This document shows positions 33,828 through 41,200 of a DNA stretch of 64,000 bases, one piece after another. A model generated the notes under the pieces. The model searched no databases, had not been told where the DNA came from, and saw nothing but the letters and a program-made list of their open reading frames with translations. The DNA is from Curtobacterium sp. MCPF17_052 (GTDB lineage Bacteria; Actinomycetota; Actinomycetes; Actinomycetales; Microbacteriaceae), in assembly GCF_003234085.1 (NCBI RefSeq), contig NZ_QKSD01000003.1, positions 186,001 to 250,000 on the forward strand, given 5' to 3'. The position numbers and the translations under genes are program-made. How positions within the stretch are numbered: position 1 is the stretch's first letter; each line of letters begins with the position of its first letter.

Positions 33828-34019
33828 CCGGAGGAGGTCGCGGAGGTGCTCCGTCGGGCGCTCGAGTTCGTCGACGCGGACAAGCTCATCCCCAGCTCGA
33901 ACTGCGGCATGGCACCGCTGGCACGCGGCGCGGCACTGCAGAAGCTCGGCGCGCTGCCCGCGGGTGCAGACATCGTGCGAGCCGAGCTCGCGAGCGTCGC
34001 GGTGCCGGCAGCACGGTAG
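33828..34019 (+). pseudogene. mesD 3' fragment
   Basis: Matches mesD from PEEVAEVLRRALEFVDADKL (residue 287) to the stop with a few changes (for example GAALQKLGALPAGADIV). The front part of mesD is missing. A GGAGGC-type half element and a broken lipoprotein gene follow, in the same order as behind the fragment at 27576. Confidence 0.82.
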
Positions 34020-34079
34020 CGGCGCGGCTCCAGACCGGTCTGGAGGCACGGCTCGGTCCCGGCGGACAGGTCCCGTCCG

Positions 34080-34411
34080 TCAGTCCTGGCTGTCGAGGCT
34101 CATCTTGTCGAAGTCGCCCGCGACGCACAGCGAGCCGCCGTCGATCGTGTACCCGCGGGGGTCCGCGCGGAAGTCGGATGAGCCCACCGGGCCGCCCCTG
34201 CCTCGAACGTCGAGGATGAGGTCCTCGCCGCCCAGCCGTCGCCGACCACATCGGTCGATCCCTCGACGAACGTGACGATCGACTGCTTCGCCTGCTTCGG
34301 GCTCTTCCCCATCCCGACGCTGCAGCCGGCGAGGACGACCACCGTGAGCAGCGCCGCCGCAGTCGCTCCGATACCGGCGAGGGTCCCGCGCCGGGTCAGG
34401 TTCACACGCAT
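34080..34411 (-). pseudogene. lipoprotein gene with internal deletion and frameshift
   Basis: The first 60 codons encode a lipoprotein start (MRVNLTRRGTLAG, lipobox VLAGC) like the protein at 28206. After VVGDGW about 60 codons are missing, and the sequence resumes, shifted by two bases, at GGEDLILDVRGRGGPVGSSD and runs to the family end LDSQD. The protein can therefore not be made as such. It is best read as a displaced, decayed immunity gene. Confidence 0.8.
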
Positions 34412-34528
34412 CTCCCCCCCCAGGTAGACGTCCTGCATCGACCTTGCCACGAGCAAGTCTCGCAGCGCTCGGGCCCGTCGCGCGACGACTGACACAAGCA
34501 GGTCAGGCTGGGAGCGTTGACTACGCCC

Positions 34529-34954
34529 ATGATCACCAAGAGCACGATCCACGAGGTCGAGAACGCGCCCGTCAAGGACCGCGACGGCGCATCCGTCGGC
34601 AAGGTCGCGCAGGTGTTCCCCTCCACCGAGGACGGCAGTGCCGCGTTCGTCAGCGTCGCGATCGGACTCCTCGGGGGTCACACCGTGCTCGTCCCGGTCG
34701 AGGACGCCACGTTCGACGGCACCGACCTGCACGTCGGCTACTCGAAGAGCGCGATCAAGGATGCCCCTTCCCCGGGAGCCGGGAACACCGTGACCGACAC
34801 CCAGGCGAATGCCGTCCGCAAGCACTTCGGGCTGTCCCCAGCGGGCAAGGCGACCGGCGACATGGGCGACCCGCACGAGAACCTCGACCAGGCCGGTACC
34901 AGTCCGGCGGGCGCTGACGACACCGAGGGCGCGGGAGCGACGCCGCCGGCGTGA
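34529..34954 (+). CDS. PRC-barrel-like protein, copy 2
   Basis: A 141-residue paralogue of the protein encoded at 30944, with the same PRC-barrel-like start (VKDRDGASVGKVAQVFPSTE) and the same disordered tail (GAGATPPA). The order broken lipoprotein gene, then this gene, repeats the order lipoprotein remnant, then PRC gene at 30.7-31.4 kb. ATG at 34529; an in-frame TTG is twelve bases upstream. Its stop overlaps the GTG of a broken RES-like reading frame (GTGA). Confidence 0.72.
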   Translation: MITKSTIHEVENAPVKDRDGASVGKVAQVFPSTEDGSAAFVSVAIGLLGGHTVLVPVEDATFDGTDLHVGYSKSAIKDAPSPGAGNTVTDTQANAVRKHFGLSPAGKATGDMGDPHENLDQAGTSPAGADDTEGAGATPPA

Positions 34955-35244
34955 GCCGCACCAGGCTGAGCGACGACCGAGACGTCTTCGCACCGGAGGC
35001 GCAAGGCACCTTCTTCCGCGCGGTGGATCCACTCTTCCGCCCATCCGCCATCGCAGGGTCACGGTCCGCAGGTCGGTACTGACGCCCTGACGAGCCCACG
35101 CTGTACCTCAGCTCGTCCGTCGAGGGTGTGGAGGCAGCGCTCGTGGCGCATCCGGACACGCGCGCCACGGAGCCGGTGATCGTCGAGGTGGACGTGGTGG
35201 CGTCCCGGCCTCTGGCACCTCGTGTTGTTCCGCTGGAACGCTGA
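34951..35244 (+). pseudogene. RES-like domain reading frame broken by TGA
   Basis: Starting at the GTG overlapping the PRC gene stop, the frame reads GTFFRAVDPLFRPSAIAGSR then SAGRY, a TGA at 35080, and continues RPDEPTLYLSSSVEGVEAAL and EPVIVEVDVVASRPLAP to a stop at 35244. The GRY-x-RP...LYLSSS pattern resembles RES toxin domains (NAD+ phosphorylases of RES-Xre systems). The TGA replaces what is usually Ser or a similar residue, and the C-terminal half is short. A decayed RES-like gene is the best reading; assignment is moderate. Confidence 0.5.
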
Positions 35245-35362
35245 CGGTGCGCCGCAGGTCCGCTTTCGGGCAGGGGCCCACTGAGACCGATGCCGGGTAC
35301 GACGACACGCAGGTGACACTGATACTTCGCCATTCTCCGCCGGGGGCGCTAGCGTCGTCGGC

Positions 35363-35878
35363 ATGGACGGTGCGGTGGTGTTCCCGATGGCCCTCGAGAT
35401 CGGGGCCGCTGCTCTGGTCACGTGGCTGACGTGGCGGGCCGCCAACGGCTCCCTGCCACGGAACAGCCTCGCCGGCGTCCGGACGTCGGTCACGATGTCC
35501 AGCGAGGCGACCTGGCGGATCGGCCATCGTGCAGCGCTGTGCCCGACGATCACCTCAGGCCTCCTCGTGACGGCGTGGTGCACGATCAGCATCGGAGTTC
35601 CAGCACTCCGCACACCTGCCGCCGTCCTCGTAGCCGCTGGTCTCCTCGTCGGCGGAGCACTCCTGTCCGTCCCGGCCGCCCACCGCGCCGTACGCCGAGC
35701 ATTGCCCGAGGCTGGGGGCGACGGCTCTCACTCCGATGGCTTCCCCGCGACCCCGCCGTCGTCGAGCATCACCGACGTCGACCCGCGAGCTGTCCGCCGG
35801 TACCGCGAAGACCGCCCGGGAACCACCACCACGCAGGCCGCGGAGGCCGTCGCCCGTCTCGAACGAGAGGGGCACTGA
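35363..35878 (+). CDS. SdpI-family membrane protein
   Basis: A 171-residue protein with three hydrophobic segments in its first 115 residues and an unstructured charged tail. The SdpI-type signature is present: LPRNSLAGVRTSVTM followed by TWRIGHRAA (about 32-59). It resembles the SdpI-like protein encoded at 24358 but has the extra C-terminal tail. It stands away from the peptide operon and may be a second immunity protein or serve signalling, as SdpI does in Bacillus. Confidence 0.7.
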   Translation: MDGAVVFPMALEIGAAALVTWLTWRAANGSLPRNSLAGVRTSVTMSSEATWRIGHRAALCPTITSGLLVTAWCTISIGVPALRTPAAVLVAAGLLVGGALLSVPAAHRAVRRALPEAGGDGSHSDGFPATPPSSSITDVDPRAVRRYREDRPGTTTTQAAEAVARLEREGH

Positions 35879-35899
35879 CGACGCCGGTACGGTCGAACG

Positions 35900-36457
35900 A
35901 TGCTGTGCACGTGGGTGTCCCATCCCGAGGTGACCGTCGACCCGACCGTCCGGATCCAGGACTGGGGTCTGTCGCCGGTCGGACTGGCCCGCGCCGCACG
36001 CATCGCGACGCTGTTCCCCCAGCCCCTCCGCATCGTCAGCAGCAGCGAGCGGAAGGCCCTGGACACCGCCGAGATCATCGCCGGACAGTGGGGCTCGGAG
36101 TTCGAGATCGCTGAGGACCTCGGCGAGATGGACCGCAGCGCGACCGGCTACCTCGACCCGAGCGAGTTCGAACCGACCGTCGACGCGTTCTTCGCCGAAC
36201 CGCACCGGTCCGTCCGTGGTTGGGAACCAGCCATCCACGCCCAGAGCCGTGTGCAGCGCGCGGTCCGACGCATCGCGGCCCGGACGCCCGAGCGGGGCAT
36301 CGCGTTCATCGCCCACGGCGGGGTCGGCGCGCTCCTGCTGGCGAGCCTCCGACGCGAGCCCATCAGCCGCGCACTCGACCAGCCCGCGATGGGCAGCTCC
36401 TTCACCTTCGACCCGCAGGACTGGACGGCGCTGTCGTCGTGGGAGCACATCGGCTGA
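35900..36457 (+). CDS. histidine phosphatase superfamily protein
   Basis: A 185-residue enzyme of the phosphoglycerate-mutase-like histidine phosphatase family. The catalytic histidine lies in WVSHPEV (H8), a variant of the usual RHG motif. The second histidine is in IAFIAHGG (about 139), and the SSSERKALDTAEII block binds phosphate. The substitution of RHG by SHP is seen in a subfamily of small bacterial members, whose substrates are unknown. It follows the SdpI-family gene by 22 bases and may be cotranscribed. Confidence 0.78.
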   Translation: MLCTWVSHPEVTVDPTVRIQDWGLSPVGLARAARIATLFPQPLRIVSSSERKALDTAEIIAGQWGSEFEIAEDLGEMDRSATGYLDPSEFEPTVDAFFAEPHRSVRGWEPAIHAQSRVQRAVRRIAARTPERGIAFIAHGGVGALLLASLRREPISRALDQPAMGSSFTFDPQDWTALSSWEHIG

Positions 36458-36617
36458 AGCGGGAGGCGGGGGCAGGTCCGGCGGCGGCAGATCAGGCCGA
36501 GAGCAGTACGCTGCCCTCAGGGGAACGCGAGGGGGAACCGTGACCACTGATCTTCGAGAACGATCGACGGCCGGGCAGCTCGAGTGGCCCGCCGTGTCCT
36601 GGCCGAGCCTGCCGTAG

Positions 36618-37025
36618 ATGGACGACCAGGACACGCGCGCAGGCCTCGCGTACGGCTCATGGCCGGAGTCGGAGGTCGACGACCAGCGCACCATCGCCCA
36701 GGTCAACAGCAGCCGGAAGGCATTCCGCATCACGGCCAGGACCGGCTTCATCATCGCGCCGGCGATGTTCCTCCTCCCGCTCGTTTACCCGCTGCTCGGC
36801 CTCGGGTGGCACTTCCTGCCGATCATCTGCATGACGGCGGCGTGGGCCGTCCTCGTATCCGCGTGCTCGTTCGCTGCGATGACCACCACGGAGCCAGCAG
36901 GTCGCCCCTGGGTGCACCAGGTGTGGGCGGTACCCGCGGCCGTCCTCGCGATGTTCCCCGGCGGCATCGCCGCCTTCGCGCTGTACGGGTCGATCGTCGC
37001 AACGGTCTACCAGGCAACGAAGTGA
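36618..37025 (+). CDS. hypothetical membrane protein, source of the 43577 remnant
   Basis: A 135-residue protein with a polar N-terminus of about 40 residues and three hydrophobic helices. Typical stretches are GFIIAPAMFLLPLVYPLLG and HFLPIICMTAAWAVLVSACS, then PWVHQVWAVPAAVLAMFPGG. I cannot name the family. The C-terminal two thirds, together with about 60 bases behind the gene, are repeated at 43577-43935 on the other side of the RHS locus. Confidence 0.66.
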   Translation: MDDQDTRAGLAYGSWPESEVDDQRTIAQVNSSRKAFRITARTGFIIAPAMFLLPLVYPLLGLGWHFLPIICMTAAWAVLVSACSFAAMTTTEPAGRPWVHQVWAVPAAVLAMFPGGIAAFALYGSIVATVYQATK

Positions 37026-37054
37026 CGGGCGGGCGCCCCTGCACCCGCAGGACC

Positions 37055-37083
37055 CGCGCCTCCCGGCCCGGAACGGAGGCGCG
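37055..37083. repeat. GGAGGC-type inverted repeat behind the membrane protein gene
   Basis: CGCGCCTCC and GGAGGCGCG around an 11-base spacer. It has a counterpart at 43901-43927 behind the second copy of the same segment. Terminator function is likely. Confidence 0.5.
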
Positions 37084-37399
37084 CGAGCGCCGCTGAGCCG
37101 AACGGCGTGCGGTACCAGCCGTTGCTGGGGCGACGTGGACGGTGCTAGCGTTCGTCGGTCTGGTCCGACGACGGGGAAGGTGGCGACGATGCCGCTCAGT
37201 GCCCCTCGCGGGACTGTTCCCCACGAAACCCGCGCCCGAGCTCGTCGGACCGCGGCCCGTCCCTCCCGGAGTCATGGCAACGCAGCACTGAGCTGACCGA
37301 CACAGCCAGCCCTCCTCGCCGCGAGCGTTCTGCTCGCGTGCTCCTGCACGCCCGCGCCGCCGCTCGGCGGCGGTGCGACGACCTCACGGGAACACCTTC
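37084..37399. other. intergenic stretch, no gene seen
   Basis: About 316 bases without a credible coding sequence, promoter or repeat that I can name. It is GC-rich like the surrounding host DNA. Confidence 0.4.
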
Positions 37400-37650
37400 A
37401 TGCGCTTCACCCCTGCCCGGTTCCGGGCTCCACTCGCGAGCCTCCACGAGCACCGCTTCGTCACGTCCGCGGTCCTGACCGACACCATCGGCGCCGGCCT
37501 CACGCTGCCGCTGACCATCGTCTACTTCACGATCACCACCGACGTGTCCTGGCGGTGATCGGTGTCCTCTCCACCGTCGCATCGCTGTGGGTCGGAGCAG
37601 GGGTGTGGTTGTGGCGCTTCGCGATCCGCAGGTCGGCTGGCGGCCGGTAG
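37400..37650 (+). pseudogene. N-terminal remnant of an MFS transporter
   Basis: The frame opens MRFTPARFRAPLASLHEHRF and continues TSAVLTDTIGAGLTLPLTIVYF, a typical first helix of a major-facilitator protein. After TTDVS the frame shifts, and LAVIGVLSTVASLWVGAG (part of helix 2) follows in another frame, then a stop. Everything beyond helix 2 is missing. Confidence 0.6.
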
Positions 37651-37837
37651 GCAAGCCTCCAGTTCGTGGCAACCTGCTGATCCGAGCTGCCCAGTCCGTC
37701 TCATCGAAGTCACCTTCGACACCCAGTGAACCCCCACCGGCAGGGCATCCTGCAGATCCGCGCCGCCACGACTCCCCGATCGTCGTCGCGGTCCCCGTCG
37801 GGACGGTCACCGGACAGGCTGTGGGAGAGGCTTCCGG

Positions 37838-38275
37838 TCAGTCCGACGACGAACGGACGAAGAGGTAGTCGGGACGTGGTACATCGAGTGATCCGCTGTA
37901 GAAACCGAGTGCTCCGTTGGTCGGGTAGCCCTGGCGCACGAAGTGGTCATCGAAGTAGAACCGGATGCCGGTCGAGTCACCGTCGGCCACCTTCCATCGT
38001 CCGGAGAAGCTCGCCGAGTCCTCGCCCTTCGCACAACCCGGAGGGCTCGTCGCGGCGTTGCCGGTTCGGCACGCGAGGTCGATCGGGATGTTGCGCGCTG
38101 TGTACGTCCGGTCCGCCGACACGGTGAACTCCGTCGCTCGGTCGCCGTCCGCACCCTCGAGCACCCAGGTGCCGGTGTAGTCCTCCGGCTCGGGCTGTGC
38201 CGTGACGGCGCAACCGGTCAACAACAGCGTCAGCACCGCGATCGACGTCGCGATGCCCGCCGAGTGTCTCGTCAC
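37838..38275 (-). CDS. lipoprotein, candidate immunity protein of the RHS toxin
   Basis: A 145-residue lipoprotein with lipobox LLLTGC and a small beta-rich domain (YTGTWVLEGADGDRATEFTV; SFSGRWKVADGDSTGIRFYF), resembling lipocalin-like or META-type folds. The GTG at 38275 overlaps the RHS stop (GTGA), so the two genes are translationally coupled; a GTG at 38296 inside the RHS end is the alternative. Position directly behind a polymorphic toxin gene is the classical place of an immunity gene. Its specific target, the RHS tip, is inferred. Confidence 0.72.
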   Translation of the reverse strand: MTRHSAGIATSIAVLTLLLTGCAVTAQPEPEDYTGTWVLEGADGDRATEFTVSADRTYTARNIPIDLACRTGNAATSPPGCAKGEDSASFSGRWKVADGDSTGIRFYFDDHFVRQGYPTNGALGFYSGSLDVPRPDYLFVRSSSD

Positions 38276-41200
38276 CACTTCACCTTCTCCTTCCACGTGA
38301 ACCGCTCTGTCACCCGCGAGAATGGACCGTGGTCTCCAGCGGCTCGGTTCAACGCGTCGTAGTCGAGCCCGGGGATCCGCAGGGCCGATCCGAGCGTGGT
38401 CTCGTTCGTCGCCGTGTACTCGACCACGGCGGTTCCGTCGTCGCCCTTCGACACGACCCTCGCATCCACGTCGTACGTCCCGAGGGCAAGGAGAGTTCGG
38501 TCCCGTTCGGACGCCACCGGCCAGGTGACGACTGTGCGGATGTCTCGCAGGAGGTTCTGGTTCGTCAACGACGCGGGTCCCGCCTGGTAGCCGTACCCGG
38601 TCGCGACGCCTGTCTCCTTCAAGTCGTCGAGGATGTCCCTGCGCTGGTCACCCGGCAGCTCGTTCTTCACGACCTGCGTCATCTTGCTGTCCGATCCGTA
38701 GAGCAATGTCCGGGGTGACGTACCAGTCGCCCACCCGAACAGCATCTCGCCCTGCCCACTCGTCAGGACGGTCCCGGCGTAGAAGTCCGCCGCCATGCCG
38801 ACGGGGATGCCGACCATCGGGAGCGGACTGAGCGCGCCGAGGACGACGCCGGGACCTGGCCTGCGTGGGTCGAGGAGTGACATGCCGAGCAGCCATGACA
38901 ATGCGTGTGAGGCGTGCAGGTCCCCGTCCATGGAGAAGGCGCCGTTGTTCGACCAGTGGTACGAGATCCCGAGCAAGCCCTGCCGGCCAGCTCCGTACGC
39001 CGCGAGTTCAGCGTCCGTGATCGGTCGGAGTCCGGACGGGTCGGTCTGGTTGACCGGATCGTTACCAGCGAAGGCGTACGGGTTGTCGGCCCAGGCCGCA
39101 CCTGCCACCGGGGGCAGGGGATCTGGGGACAGGAACGCCCGTGCCGACGGGTCGTACGCTCGTGCTCCGCTCAGTTCGAGCCCAGCGACCATGACGGTGC
39201 CGGTCGGGCTGACCCCGATGCCGTCTGGGAGGCTCGGTGACGTCGCGACGTCGGCCGAGGACCACGGGTCTTGCATCTGCGCAGAGCGCGCCTGGCGCCA
39301 GCCTGAAGTCGCCCAGATCCCGTCGACGCCGAGCATCCCCGGCGCGGAGACGATCGGAACCTCACCGATCGACAGCAGGGTGGGCACGGGCGCCGTCGGG
39401 TCCCAGCAGAACGTCGTTCCGTCGACCTCGGCGAGTTCACCGAGAGCGTTCACCCATAGGTCGAAGCGCTTCACGCCTGCCCCGTCTTCACGCACGACGG
39501 CGCGGAGCTGACCGAGCTCGTCCCACTCGTACGTCGTGGTGCCGTCGTCGGTTGCGGCGAGGACACGCCTGCCCGAGCCGTCGTACTCGAATCGGACGAC
39601 CGCGGTCCCATCGCCACGACGTTCGGCCTGCAGGAGCGCTCCGGCAGGATCGTGCAGGTACGAGGTGTCCCCGGACGCGCTTCGCTCCTCGATCATCCGG
39701 CCGGACCGGTCGTAGGTCCAGGTCGACGCAGTCGTCCCGGTCGCGGCCACCAACTGCGACGCCTCGTCGTACTCGTACGTCACGGTCTTGCCGTCTGGAT
39801 CCAGCACGGACGTGACACGCCCTCGGCTGTCGCGCTCGAGCGTGGTCGTCCCCCCGCCTGACGTGTGCCCGACGACGAAGCCATCGCGGTACTGCCACGA
39901 CTGACCTACGGACCCGGCGACGACCTCGGTCAGTCGGCCATCACCGTCGTGTCGGAACGAGGCGTCGGGGAAGTCGGGTCGCCTGATGCCGGTCAGGATG
40001 CCCGCACGACCGCGGTCGTACTCGGTCCTGACTCCGTCTGGCGTGGTCATCGCGCGCTGATTGCCAGCGGCGTCGTACTCCCATCGGGTCGTCGTGCTCC
40101 GCCCGGCACGACTCGTCGTGCGCCGGACCAACTCCTGCCGGGCGCCGTACTCCAGCCGGTGCACGGTCTGCTCACCGTCGGGGTGGGTCATGTCGGTGAT
40201 CGTGACCGATCGGCCGGACTCGTCCCGCGCGACTGCCGCAACGAGTCGGCCGTCCTGACGGACCTCGGACAGCCGCCCAGCTGGGTCGTGGCCCCAGGTG
40301 GTCGTGTGGCCATCGGGATCCCTACGGGCTGTCGGCCGGCCGGCTGCATCCCGCGTCCACGCCATGGCGCGGCTCATCGAGTCGGTCGAGGATGACACGT
40401 CACCGCGCCCGGTCCAGGTGGTCAGCGTGCGCCCGCCGGAGGGGCTGACCACCTGCGTCACCCGCCCGAGGACGTCTCGGTGAAAGGTCGTGGAGTGCCC
40501 GAGCGCGTCGTCGACCGCGACCGCCTGACCGGCAACGTCCCGGGTGATCGTCCGTCGACCGTTGGATGGGTCGTCGACAGTGACCAGACGTCCGGCAGGA
40601 TCGTGACCGTACCGCGTCGTCCCGATGCCGGGCACTCGTTCCGCAACCAGCCGTGAACAGGCGTCGTACTCGAACGTCGTGACGGCTCCTGAGGGCTCAA
40701 TGCGTTCCACGATCCGCGAGTCCGCATCGTATCCGAGCATCGTCCGGCCACCATCTGAGTCGGTCCACGCCAAGAGCCGACCACAGACGTCGTACTCGAT
40801 GGTCGCACGCTCACCGAGCGGCGAGGTCCCGGCGACGACGCGGCCCGCGAGGTCGAAGTCCAAGAACGGTACTGACGCAGGACGGTCTGGCTGCTCGACG
40901 ACGGAACGGACACCGGTGGGATCGATCCGGGCCGTGGGGCGCGCAACGGCGTCGTACTCCCGGAGCCATCGCCCACCTTCCGGGTCCGTCACCTCGCGTA
41001 GTCGCGAGAGCCCATCGTGGAGCATCGTCCAGCGGGTACCGTCTGGCTGGAGGAGTTCGTGCAGGTTACCCAGACGGTCGTACCGGATGTCGCTCGCCCG
41101 TCCGAGCGGATCCGTGGCGCGCGTGAGGCTTCCACTCGCTCCGTACTCGAAGGTCGTCTGCCCACCAACCGGATCGACGACCGAGGTGACACGACCACCA

